NCBI GenBank assembly: GCA_027050975.1
Contig: JALUAR010000160.1
Span: 1-12,978, forward strand
Direction of reading: 5' to 3'
From: Thermodesulfovibrio sp.
GTDB lineage: Bacteria > Nitrospirota > Thermodesulfovibrionia > Thermodesulfovibrionales > JdFR-85
Length of the DNA: 12,978 bases
Part shown: positions 6,289 to 12,978 of the stretch, piece after piece
Position numbering within the stretch: the first letter of the stretch is position 1
Layout: each line of letters starts with the position of its first letter
Notes under the pieces: generated by a model
Seen by the model: the letters and a program-made list of their open reading frames with translations, nothing else
The model's database searches: none
What the model was told of the DNA's origin: nothing
Translations under genes and position numbers: made by a program

Positions 6289-7515
6289 TTAATCCATGGG
6301 ATGTAGGGATTCCTCAAAGATTCTTCTTATAAGCTCGTCTGTAATTGCAATCGGAGCAAGAAAGATGGAACCCTCTTTACCCTGAGAAAGCCTTACGTTT
6401 TCCACAAGATCAGGTATTGCTTCCCTTCCGAAACCAAGATCGGTAAGCTTCTCTCTTAATCCCATAGAAAAGATCCATTGCTCCGTCTTCAGTGCTGCCG
6501 TATGAGCCTCTTCCGGCCTGCCCTGCAACTGTGGAGCAATAGGCTTTAACACCTTCGCAAGTATTCCCGAAGCAGCCGGATATATGGCCTTTACCACTGC
6601 AGGCAGAAGTACCGCCAGGCCAAGGCCATGATTAATCTCCGGTCTGAATGCACTTAAGGAATGCTCAAGGGCATGAGTAAGATGAACAAGGGCGCAATCA
6701 ATTGCAATTCCTCCAAGGGCAGAGGCATACATGAGCCAGTAACGTGCCTCTATATTTTCCGGCTTCTGTATTGCCACAGGCAGATACTCGGCAATCACCC
6801 TAACTGTCTCCACGGACAGCATCGTTACATAAGGAGATGTGATCGTTGTCGTTGATGCCTCCACCACATGATTCAGTGCATCTATGGATGTGTATACCAA
6901 CTGTTCTTTTGGCAGGCTGAGCGTTAGCCCGGGATCATCAATAGAATAAGCTGCATACATGCATTCGAAACCCGTACCCTTTTTGAACTTTTTCTCGGGT
7001 ATGGTAGAAACGGCATAACGGTCAACCTCAGAACCGGTACCATGGGTAAGATTGACGAGAACCAGGGGCAGAGCCTCATGAGGGACAAAACTGCGGTCAA
7101 AAAGATTTCTTGCTTCCCTGTCAGGATTCTTCAGAAGCACTGCTACTATTTTTGAAGAGTCCAGTACGCTTCCTCCTCCTATACCAATAACAATCTCAGG
7201 CTCTATCTCCTTAACACTGGTGACAGCCTCGTTTATCTGGTCCACCGTTGGATTTGCTTGAATACCATCATAATGAGAAAACTCTATTCCAAGAGAATCA
7301 AGTACGGGACTTATCACATCCCATGCTCCGCTTCTCTTATAAGAGCTCTTTCCGGTAATAATGGCAGCCCGCCTAATGCCTCTTTTTTTAAAGGTATCCA
7401 TAATACCGGAAAACCTCTCAATGGCACCCACACCAAAATAGGTGAGAGAGCCACACCTGAGTTCGGTTATTCTGTTAATCGGATCTTTCATGTTTCTGTA
7501 CGTTTCATAATACAT
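6289..7515 (-). CDS. Iron-containing (group III) alcohol dehydrogenase
   Basis: The protein is 408 residues from the chosen ATG. The N-terminal NAD(P)-binding half carries the GIGGGSVLDSSK motif at 111-122. The metal site of this family is complete: Asp212 and His216 in SIDALNHVVEA, His281 in LTHALEHSLSAF and His296 in INHGLGLAVLLP. These match the D, H, H, H ligands of E. coli FucO (one extra residue lies between the last two His). The enzyme should interconvert a small alcohol and an aldehyde or ketone with NAD(P)(H); the substrate cannot be deduced. The ATG at 7515 is preferred because a GGAA lies 7 nt upstream. A TTG at 7536 would add seven residues but has no ribosome binding site, and a third option is ATG eight codons further in. 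A remnant of a carbohydrate enzyme lies just upstream. Confidence 0.9.
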   Translation of the reverse strand: MYYETYRNMKDPINRITELRCGSLTYFGVGAIERFSGIMDTFKKRGIRRAAIITGKSSYKRSGAWDVISPVLDSLGIEFSHYDGIQANPTVDQINEAVTSVKEIEPEIVIGIGGGSVLDSSKIVAVLLKNPDREARNLFDRSFVPHEALPLVLVNLTHGTGSEVDRYAVSTIPEKKFKKGTGFECMYAAYSIDDPGLTLSLPKEQLVYTSIDALNHVVEASTTTITSPYVTMLSVETVRVIAEYLPVAIQKPENIEARYWLMYASALGGIAIDCALVHLTHALEHSLSAFRPEINHGLGLAVLLPAVVKAIYPAASGILAKVLKPIAPQLQGRPEEAHTAALKTEQWIFSMGLREKLTDLGFGREAIPDLVENVRLSQGKEGSIFLAPIAITDELIRRIFEESLHPMD

Positions 7516-7570
7516 TGAGAATTTCCGAAAATTCAAGGGATTGTATATTGAAGAAATGCTCTGCTATATT

Positions 7571-7789
7571 TTACTTGTTAAGATTCCAGTTATAATTCTG
7601 TTCAGGCTCAGGAAAATAACCGCCTAATTTGCTTTCATTAAACACTATCTGAGGGATCATTCCGTTTTTCCACTGGGCCTTAAAAAGGGAGGTCAGTTCC
7701 TTTATTGCGCGGTCTGTGTTGAATCTGTTCCCGTGAGATGAGTTTAAAGAGATTGCTATCAGGGTATATTTTTCTTGCCGGGTGTTTGG
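7571..7789 (-). pseudogene. Remnant of an MGH1-like (GH63-related) glycoside hydrolase
   Basis: A 72-codon minus-strand frame runs between stop codons at 7790-7792 and 7571-7573. It has no ATG, GTG or TTG in its upstream half. It encodes a stretch with IAISLNSS, then TDRAIKELTSLFKAQWKNG, MIPQIVFNE and GGYFPEPEQNYNW. This matches, as I recognise it, the segment of MGH1-like or trehalase/glucosidase-type (alpha/alpha)6-barrel hydrolases where 'RA..EL.SL..AQW.NGM.PHI.F' is followed by 'YFPGP'. Both the catalytic flanks and a start are missing, so it is read as a decayed fragment. Assignment to the exact GH family is tentative. Confidence 0.6.
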
Positions 7790-7790
7790 T

Positions 7791-7796
7791 TATTAT
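7791..7796 (+). promoter_or_regulatory. -10-like hexamer placing the start point at the ATG (leaderless candidate)
   Basis: TATTAT lies exactly 6 nt before the ATG at 7803, so transcription would begin at or next to the A of the start codon. No Shine-Dalgarno is present between them. The -35 region is T-rich with no good match to TTGACA. The same arrangement is seen at 8300. Confidence 0.4.
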
Positions 7797-7802
7797 TAAG
7801 AT

Positions 7803-8153
7803 ATGAGAGGTTCCCTGCTTATAAGGACCGAACTAAAGGAACAATTTCTCAGTGAATTGACCCCTTCTGAGAAGATGTTTTTTCTCAGAAAGGCCAGAGA
7901 GGCCATTATTCTTCACAGGTATCCTGTCTGCGAAGACCTCTTTCACTACTGCTACTTCCTGACCATAAGGGAACGATTCAGGGGGATCGGTCCGGGCAGA
8001 GATGAAGGACATCTGAGATTTCTCCTGGTAGAAGGTGTGAAGGAGACAGAAGAGGCAATAAAGCTCTACAGAGAAAGACTTGAAAGGAACAGACTTCCCA
8101 TTCCGGACAGCAGGGGAGAAAGGTTTATAGAGTTTCTTTCGGAACAGGAGTAA
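7803..8153 (+). CDS. Small conserved-looking hypothetical protein
   Basis: The 116-residue product is not recognised. It has no signal peptide or membrane segment. It is rich in charged residues (many R and E, long helical stretches such as KETEEAIKLYRERLERNR at about 80-97). It contains two nearby Cys (PVCEDLFHYCYF, about residues 41-52). The middle has a Gly/Arg loop, RFRGIGPGRDEGH, near 59-71. It looks like a soluble all-alpha protein. The ATG follows an in-frame TAA closely, so no longer form exists. No ribosome binding site is seen; a TATTAT hexamer sits 6 nt before the ATG. The coding character (amphipathic helices, no stops over 351 nt) supports a real gene. It is divergent from the glycosidase remnant and lies upstream of the threonine ammonia-lyase. 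Confidence 0.65.
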   Translation: MRGSLLIRTELKEQFLSELTPSEKMFFLRKAREAIILHRYPVCEDLFHYCYFLTIRERFRGIGPGRDEGHLRFLLVEGVKETEEAIKLYRERLERNRLPIPDSRGERFIEFLSEQE

Positions 8154-8196
8154 CTCCTAACAGATACCAAATTCCTTTGATGGCCTGCAAGGTATA

Positions 8197-8237
8197 GGGA
8201 ATCTGATTTTGGCCTCAATTCCCCGAAACCCTTTTTT
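8197..8237 (+). terminator. Weak terminator candidate after the small hypothetical gene
   Basis: GGGAAT (8197-8202) can pair with ATTCCC (8218-8223), and six T residues follow at 8232-8237 after an 8-nt gap. The loop is long (15 nt) and the T-run is displaced, so this is a weak call. Confidence 0.25.
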
Positions 8238-8299
8238 AGCTGAGTCAAGATATTTCAAGAACCACTCTGTTCAGAGTCTACTATTTCAATGTTTTGTTT

Positions 8300-8305
8300 T
8301 ATAAT
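8300..8305 (+). promoter_or_regulatory. Consensus -10 six bases before the ATG of the threonine ammonia-lyase
   Basis: A perfect TATAAT is followed by TAAATC and then ATG at 8312, so the predicted start point is the first base of the start codon. There is no Shine-Dalgarno in the 30 nt before the ATG. The -35 region (around 8277-8282) is not consensus. Confidence 0.5.
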
Positions 8306-8311
8306 TAAATC

Positions 8312-9520
8312 ATGACATCTTTAGAGGATATCCGCATAGCCCGATCAAAAATAACCCCTTACATATACAAAACTCCTCTGATCTTTTCGGATTCTCTTAG
8401 CTCCATCACAGGCGCAAAGATATACATCAAGGCTGAAAATCTCCAGAAAACAGGCTCATTCAAGGTAAGGGGAGCCTTTAACAAACTACTCTTTTCCGAG
8501 GCAGACAGGGTGATTGCCGCATCCATGGGAAACCATGCCCAGGCTGTGGCCTATGCGGCAACCGTGTTGGGAAAACGTTCGAAAATTGTAATGCCAGTTA
8601 CCGCACCGATAATAAAAGAGGCAGCAACCAGGGGGTACGGTGCAGAGGTATGTCTGCATGGAGAACACTTCAAGGTCTCCCTGAATTATGCCCTTTCCCA
8701 AAAGAATTATCTCTTTATCCATCCCTTTGACGATGAGATGATTTTGGCAGGACAGGGCACTATTGCCCTGGAGATAATAGAGGATCTCGAAACGATAGAT
8801 TATATAGTGGTCCCTGTAGGCGGAGGAGGACTTATATCGGGCATAGCCATTGCAATTAAGGCCATCTCTCCCGGCACCGGTGTTATTGGTGTACAATCGG
8901 AAGCAGCTCCTTCTGCCTATCTTTCCTTTAAAGAGGGAAAGATAATCTTCAAAGAGCCCCAGCCAACAATAGCTGACGGAATCGCCATCGGCCAGGTCGG
9001 TGAAAAGACTTTTGAGATTATCAGAAAAAATGTGGATGACATTTTATTAATTGATGAGGAAACAATGATAAAGGCCATTATATTCCTTATAGAACGCAAA
9101 AAGCTTGTTGTAGAGGGAGCAGGCGCCGTAGCCCTGGCAGCTGTTTTAAAATACAGTCACATGTTTAAGGGAAAGAAGGTGGTTATTGTGGTAAGCGGCG
9201 GAAATATTGATCTTACGGTTATAGATAAAATCGTTCACAAAGGCCTGGTATCTAACGAGCGGATAGCGGTTTTCGGGGTTGAATTGGATGACGTGCCTGG
9301 AGCACTTCATAAGATTAGCGGTATTATAGCATCCAGGAGGATTAATATAATAAACATTCTCCATGACAGACTCTCCGAAGACCTTCCTTTCAGGAAAACA
9401 AGGGTCATTTTTACAGTGGAAATCAGAAACAGAAAGCATTTCCAGGAACTGCTTCAGGACCTGAAAGAGAGCGGATATTCCTTGTTCAAATCTTCTATAG
9501 CAAGCCACATGCTCTCTTAA
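8312..9520 (+). CDS. ilvA: Threonine ammonia-lyase (medium form, C-terminal ACT domain)
   Basis: The 402-residue enzyme deaminates L-threonine to 2-oxobutanoate and ammonia with PLP, the entry step to isoleucine. It belongs to the fold-type II PLP family. The Schiff-base Lys51 is in KTGSFKVRGA. SMGNHAQAVA (71-80) binds the substrate/PLP ring, and the glycine loop VGGGGL (169-174) holds the phosphate. SGGN at 295-298 contacts the pyridine side. After the catalytic domain an ACT-type domain spans about 318-395 (VFGVELDDVPGALHKISGIIA), which in this family binds amino-acid effectors. The length fits the roughly 400-residue form with one ACT domain, between TdcB (about 330, none) and E. coli IlvA (about 510, two). 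It may serve biosynthesis or catabolism; no other ilv genes are seen. Initiation is probably leaderless. Confidence 0.93.
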   Translation: MTSLEDIRIARSKITPYIYKTPLIFSDSLSSITGAKIYIKAENLQKTGSFKVRGAFNKLLFSEADRVIAASMGNHAQAVAYAATVLGKRSKIVMPVTAPIIKEAATRGYGAEVCLHGEHFKVSLNYALSQKNYLFIHPFDDEMILAGQGTIALEIIEDLETIDYIVVPVGGGGLISGIAIAIKAISPGTGVIGVQSEAAPSAYLSFKEGKIIFKEPQPTIADGIAIGQVGEKTFEIIRKNVDDILLIDEETMIKAIIFLIERKKLVVEGAGAVALAAVLKYSHMFKGKKVVIVVSGGNIDLTVIDKIVHKGLVSNERIAVFGVELDDVPGALHKISGIIASRRINIINILHDRLSEDLPFRKTRVIFTVEIRNRKHFQELLQDLKESGYSLFKSSIASHMLS

Positions 9521-9738
9521 GCAATTTGAAAACAAAGACGATCTTAAATTCCTCTGCTCTGCCATGTTGAATTGTGAGTCAAAGAAGAGATGTAATCAAC
9601 CTTACGTTTAATTAACTCCGAATCATATATAATAAGAACATAAAACAAAGCGTCACTATCGTGGAGAAGGCTTTTGATTTATCACCGTAAGACCCGGCAT
9701 AAACAGATACAAATATAAAAAAAGAGGGGGTTAGCACA
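9521..9738 (+). promoter_or_regulatory. Leader region of the YtkA-like/di-haem operon with TATAAT at 9628-9633
   Basis: The stretch between the threonine ammonia-lyase and the YtkA-like gene contains a consensus TATAAT at 9628-9633 with a poor -35. Transcription from it would give a leader of about 100 nt before ATG 9739. The leader has a small CAC-TATC-GTG hairpin and GAGGGGG as ribosome binding site. I see no recognisable riboswitch core. Confidence 0.4.
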
Positions 9739-10566
9739 ATGAAAAGATGCCTGACAATACCTATAATCGTACTTTTTCTGCTTGCACTTTCTTCTGTTGT
9801 CCATGCGGATGAGGGCCATTCAAAATTCACAAAACACTTTCAAAAAAGCCTTTTCAAGATTACCCAAAAAGGTCTTTTCAGTGTAGAGATGATTGTAAAA
9901 GAAGGCGAACTAAAGGTTGGTAAGAACGAAATTGATCTGATCATCCATGATAGTAACGACAGAGATGTCGTTGATGCAAAAGTCGAGGTTATTCCCTGGA
10001 TGCCAGAAATGGGCCATGGAGTTCCGGAAAAACCTGTTATAGAAGAAAAAGGAGGGGGACTTTATCGTGTTAAAAATATAGTATTAATTATGGGAGGAAA
10101 CTGGGAACTAAGGGTCAGGATAAAAAAGGATGATCAGGAAGACATGGCGGGGTTCAACTTTCCCAATATAATCGGAGGACAGATGCACAGGCATCAGATG
10201 AAGCTGACACCTAAGCCCTCTGAGATAGATCTTTCCACTGTTCATCTGTCTTCAAGGAAAATTTATCGGGTATCTTATGAAAGCAGCCCATCTCCTATCA
10301 AGTTAAATAAGTTCCACACATGGAAGATAAAGATCGAGACCTCCGATGGCAAACCTGTTCTCGGTGCAAAGATTACGGTAAGCGGCGACATGCCCGAACA
10401 TGGTCACGGATTGCCTACTGAGCCTGCAATGACTAAAGAGCTTGGCAATGGTTATTATCTTATTGAAGGAATAAAATTTAATATGCCCGGATGGTGGATA
10501 GTCAATATAGATATTAAAACATCCTCCGGAAGGGATACGGTTACTTTTAATCTGTATCTGAAGTAA
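9739..10566 (+). CDS. Exported protein with two tandem YtkA-like domains
   Basis: The 275-residue protein has a signal peptide (MKRC, hydrophobic 6-20, likely cleavage after VHA at 23). Two homologous Ig-like repeats follow. Repeat 1 has MPEMGHGVPEKP at 88-99, GGGLYRV at 105-111 and GGNWELRVRI at 119-128. Repeat 2 has MPEHGHGLPTEP at 218-229, GNGYYLI at 236-242 and GWWIVNIDI at 251-259. This MP.xGHG...P...G.GxY...W.(V/L) pattern is that of YtkA-like (PF13115) domains. These are small beta-sandwich proteins of unclear role, related in pattern to FixH-type folds. The linker has MHRHQM at 149-154, which with the Met/His motif of each repeat could bind copper. GAGGGGG lies 8 nt before the ATG. 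The gene for a MauG-like di-haem enzyme follows 37 nt later, suggesting a shared periplasmic function. No enzyme activity is implied. Confidence 0.78.
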   Translation: MKRCLTIPIIVLFLLALSSVVHADEGHSKFTKHFQKSLFKITQKGLFSVEMIVKEGELKVGKNEIDLIIHDSNDRDVVDAKVEVIPWMPEMGHGVPEKPVIEEKGGGLYRVKNIVLIMGGNWELRVRIKKDDQEDMAGFNFPNIIGGQMHRHQMKLTPKPSEIDLSTVHLSSRKIYRVSYESSPSPIKLNKFHTWKIKIETSDGKPVLGAKITVSGDMPEHGHGLPTEPAMTKELGNGYYLIEGIKFNMPGWWIVNIDIKTSSGRDTVTFNLYLK

Positions 10567-10603
10567 AAAATCCCTGTCCATAAATATACAGGCTGGAGGA
10601 GTT

Positions 10604-11878
10604 ATGTTATACAAAAAAACAATAAACTACAAGGGCATTAGTTTCATTTTGCTTTTATTCATTGCTTTCTTTTTTCTTAACTCTACAGTGTATGCAGGCA
10701 CAAAAGAGAAAAATATCCATCTCTGGAGCGAAGAAGAGGAAGAGATCCTTAACAGTCTCTGGATAGGCTCTCTTCCTCCTCTGCCAGAGAGCCCGTCCAA
10801 CAGATTTGCCGACAACCCGAAGGCGATTGCACTTGGAAAGAGGGTTTTCTTTGACAGTAGATTTAGTGGCAATCTTAAGGTCTCCTGTGTGACCTGCCAT
10901 CCCGAAAACATGAACTTTGCTGACAGCCTTCCCCTTGCCCATGGCATGGGGACCACACGAAGACGTACCATGCCGCTTATCGGTGTTGCCTTCCAATCAT
11001 GGCTTTTCTGGGACGGCCGAAAAGACAGTCTATGGTCTCAGGCTCTTGGTCCCATCGAAAGTCCGGTAGAGCATGGTTTTACACGTACTCAATCCGCCAT
11101 TGTCATCATTAAATACTATAAGAAGGAATATGAAGAAGTCTTTGGCCCACTACCCGAACTTGATATAGAGCATCTGCCGAAGAATGCAAAACCCTCATCA
11201 GAGGAACCCGCAGCCTTTAAGGCATGGCTGTCTCTGACGGATGCCCAGAAAGAGACTATAAATCGAATATATGTCAATATGGGAAAGGCCATAGCAGCCT
11301 TTGTAAGAACAATTCTTCCAGGTCCTTCAAGGTTTGACAGATATGTAGAGGTCCTGAATAAAGATGACAGAACCTTGCTAAATGGAATTTTAACTGAGGA
11401 TGAGATAAAAGGTCTGAAACTTTTTATCGGCAGGGCGAAATGTATCAACTGTCATAATGGCCCTTTGTTTACAGACGGAAATTTCCATAATATAGGGGTT
11501 CCTCAGCCACCAAACCTCCCTCCTGATCTTGGCAGAGCTGAAGGCATTCCCCTGGTGTTATCCGATGAGTTCAACTGTTTGAGCAAGTACAGTGATGCAA
11601 AAAGGGATGAATGCAGTGAGCTAAGATTTATGAGCACCGATACCAAAAGGTTTCGTGGAGCCTTTAAAACACCCACATTGAGAAATGTGGCTGAAAGGGC
11701 TCCCTATATGCATGCGGGGCAGTTTTCCAGCCTCCATGAAGTATTGCATTTTTACAGGGATTTGCCGCCTGAAAAGAGACTGCCTGAGCTGGCGCACGGA
11801 GAGTTAACAGATGAGGAACTGAGACAGCTTGAGGCGTTTCTACGCAGTTTAAGCGGAGCCCCGATTTATGCCAAATAA
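10604..11878 (+). CDS. Periplasmic di-haem cytochrome c peroxidase / MauG-family enzyme
   Basis: The 424-residue protein has a signal peptide (hydrophobic 12-26, cleavage near VYA at 31) and two c-type haem sites: C95-VT-CH99 and C280-IN-CH284. The FWDGR motif after the first haem domain and TPTLRNVAERAPYMHAG (about 356-372, with His370) are typical of the CcpA/MauG family. Classical peroxidases have an axial Met about 14 residues after that His; here the position is Tyr384 (LHEVLHFY), as in MauG (Tyr294). This favours a MauG-like oxidase, which reaches a bis-Fe(IV) state and oxidises a protein residue, over a simple H2O2 scavenger. A Cys pair (DEFNC ... DEC, about 325-337) may form a disulfide. 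GGAGGAG lies directly upstream. It sits 37 nt after the YtkA-like gene and 88 nt before arsM. Confidence 0.92.
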   Translation: MLYKKTINYKGISFILLLFIAFFFLNSTVYAGTKEKNIHLWSEEEEEILNSLWIGSLPPLPESPSNRFADNPKAIALGKRVFFDSRFSGNLKVSCVTCHPENMNFADSLPLAHGMGTTRRRTMPLIGVAFQSWLFWDGRKDSLWSQALGPIESPVEHGFTRTQSAIVIIKYYKKEYEEVFGPLPELDIEHLPKNAKPSSEEPAAFKAWLSLTDAQKETINRIYVNMGKAIAAFVRTILPGPSRFDRYVEVLNKDDRTLLNGILTEDEIKGLKLFIGRAKCINCHNGPLFTDGNFHNIGVPQPPNLPPDLGRAEGIPLVLSDEFNCLSKYSDAKRDECSELRFMSTDTKRFRGAFKTPTLRNVAERAPYMHAGQFSSLHEVLHFYRDLPPEKRLPELAHGELTDEELRQLEAFLRSLSGAPIYAK

Positions 11879-11954
11879 ACAGAAGACAAAATAAGCTACG
11901 GTTCGTAATCATTACAGCTGAATCTGGAAAATACCAATAAAAAAAACTTTATCC

Positions 11955-11962
11955 AAAGGAGG
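11955..11962 (+). promoter_or_regulatory. Strong Shine-Dalgarno fixing the arsM start
   Basis: AAAGGAGG ends 4 nt before the ATG at 11967. No terminator is seen between the di-haem gene and this site, so arsM may be co-transcribed. Confidence 0.7.
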
Positions 11963-11966
11963 TTTT

Positions 11967-12978
11967 ATGGAGACCTGTTCTACAGCCCATTCCAGATTAC
12001 AAGAATATTACGGAAAGATTCTGTCCGGCTCAAGAGACTTAAAAACGAGCGCCTGCTGTTGTGACGACGAAAATCTTTCACCGGCAGTCAAAGAGGCACT
12101 GAGCAAAATAGATGACGAGATTCTCACAAAATTTTACGGCTGTGGCTCTCCTCTGCCACCTCTTCTTGAGGGCTGTGTTGTCCTCGACCTTGGCTGTGGC
12201 ACAGGAAGGGATGTTTATATAGCATCCAGCCTTGTAGGAGAGGAAGGACTTGTAATTGGAGTTGACATGACAGAGGAGCAACTTGATGTAGCAAAAAGAC
12301 ACATTTCATCCCAGATGGAGAAGTTTGGATACAAAAAACCGAATGTGGAATTCAAACTCGGATTCATAGAGGATCTGAAAAGTATCGGCATAGAGGACAA
12401 CTCTGTTGATGTGGTTATCTCCAACTGTGTTATTAATCTGTCTCCTGACAAACCTGCTGTTTTTGAAGAGATTTTCAGGGTTCTCAAGCCCGGAGGCGAA
12501 CTCTACTTTTCGGATATCTTTGCCGGAAGAAGGGTGCCAGAGCATCTCAGGGAGGATCCCGTACTCCACGGAGAGTGTCTTGCTGGAGCAATGTACATTG
12601 AAGACTTCAGACGACTGCTCAGGGAGATCGGTTGCCTCGATTACAGAGTGGTATCAAAAAGAAGAATAACCCTGGATAACCCGGAGATAGAAGAAAAAAT
12701 AGGAATGGTGGACTTTTACTCCTTGACAATCCGGGCCTTTAAACTCGATGACCTGGAGGATATCTGCGAGGATTACGGCCAGGTGGCTGTGTACGATGGA
12801 AACATTCCTGGCCATCCACACTTTTTCGAACTCGATGATCATCATAAGTTTATAACTGGAAAACCAATGCTTGTCTGTGGCAATACCGCCTCTATGCTGC
12901 AGAACACACGCTATTCAAAGTGTTTTAAGGTTTACGGTGACAGATCCGTCCATTACGGGCCCTTTGACTGCTCATCCT
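11967..12978 (+). CDS. arsM: Arsenite S-adenosylmethionine methyltransferase (3' end beyond window)
   Basis: 337 codons are visible with no stop, so the gene continues past the right edge. The product is a class I SAM-dependent methyltransferase with motif I VLDLGCGTGRD at 72-82 and the acidic residue GVD100 after strand 2. ArsM transfers methyl groups to As(III) held by thiols. The four conserved cysteines are present. Cys31 lies in the ACCCDDE run, Cys59 is in FYGCGSPLP, Cys154 in SNCVINLS and Cys204 in GECLAGA. Their spacings (28 between the first two, 50 between the last two) equal those of algal ArsM C44/C72 and C174/C224. The C-terminal domain (about 245-335, GMVDFYSLTIRAFKLDDLED, then GHPHFFELDDHH) is typical too. 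No ArsR, pump or reductase is seen, so arsenic induction cannot be judged from this window. Confidence 0.93.
   Translation, partial: METCSTAHSRLQEYYGKILSGSRDLKTSACCCDDENLSPAVKEALSKIDDEILTKFYGCGSPLPPLLEGCVVLDLGCGTGRDVYIASSLVGEEGLVIGVDMTEEQLDVAKRHISSQMEKFGYKKPNVEFKLGFIEDLKSIGIEDNSVDVVISNCVINLSPDKPAVFEEIFRVLKPGGELYFSDIFAGRRVPEHLREDPVLHGECLAGAMYIEDFRRLLREIGCLDYRVVSKRRITLDNPEIEEKIGMVDFYSLTIRAFKLDDLEDICEDYGQVAVYDGNIPGHPHFFELDDHHKFITGKPMLVCGNTASMLQNTRYSKCFKVYGDRSVHYGPFDCSS

Noticed and set aside
7534..7536. TTG as start of the iron-type alcohol dehydrogenase
   Set aside because: No ribosome binding site before it; the ATG at 7515 has a GGAA at suitable distance and the added seven residues are not part of the family core.
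9640..9738. Possible c-di-GMP (GEMM-I) riboswitch in the leader of the YtkA-like gene
   Set aside because: A short stretch (CGTAAGACCCGGCATAAAC) loosely resembles GCAAAGCCTCCGGCCTAAAC, but the partner strands, the GGGCAAACC segment and the GGTAGGTAGCGGGGTTACC segment are missing.
1..12978. CRISPR arrays, insertion sequences, integrases or attachment sites
   Set aside because: No regularly spaced direct repeats, transposase-like frames or terminal inverted repeats were seen; the tRNA gene has no nearby integrase or duplicated 3' end in the window.

Overview
The window reads as a chromosomal stretch of a Gram-negative, environmental, probably anaerobic or microaerophilic bacterium. Several products carry Sec-type signal peptides, and there is a periplasmic two-haem enzyme and a membrane-anchored Do-type protease. 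The DUF4416 gene, the arsenite methyltransferase, the Met/Gly-rich exported protein and the moderate base composition would fit Nitrospirota (Thermodesulfovibrionia-like) or a neighbouring phylum such as Desulfobacterota. That placement is inference from family distribution and was not tested.

Layout. 1-299 (+): the 3' end of a chemoreceptor-type signalling domain. 328-3683 (all -): tRNA-Leu(GAG) with a good promoter, then a dGTPase-family HD hydrolase, a Do/HtrA serine protease and a DUF4416 protein. 3875-4699 (-): a strong hairpin, an exported Met/Gly-rich protein with a Spy/ZraP-like helical tail, and upstream of it a 20-codon Cys-rich micro-ORF with a near-perfect Shine-Dalgarno. 4700-5246 has no convincing gene but holds a 12-bp hairpin that probably ends the next unit. 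5247-7515 (-): an exported FGE/SUMF-fold protein without the catalytic Cys pair, and an iron-type alcohol dehydrogenase. 7571-7789 (-): a start-less remnant resembling an MGH1-like glycoside hydrolase. From 7803 on, genes are on +: a small unknown protein, a threonine ammonia-lyase with an ACT domain, then an operon-like run of a tandem YtkA-like exported protein, a MauG/CcpA-type di-haem enzyme and ArsM (cut by the window edge).

How the parts work together. The left part is housekeeping: nucleotide pool, envelope protein quality control and tRNA. The right part looks like periplasmic redox and metal or metalloid chemistry. The YtkA-like protein and the di-haem enzyme are 37 nt apart, and the enzyme has Tyr where classical peroxidases have an axial Met. 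This suggests an enzyme/protein-substrate pair comparable in logic to MauG/preMADH or MbnH/MbnP, but with a different partner fold. The Met-rich protein and the Cys-rich micropeptide may form a second metal-related unit. Two adjacent + strand genes (7803 and 8312) lack a Shine-Dalgarno and share a -10-like hexamer exactly 6 nt before ATG, which suggests leaderless transcripts.
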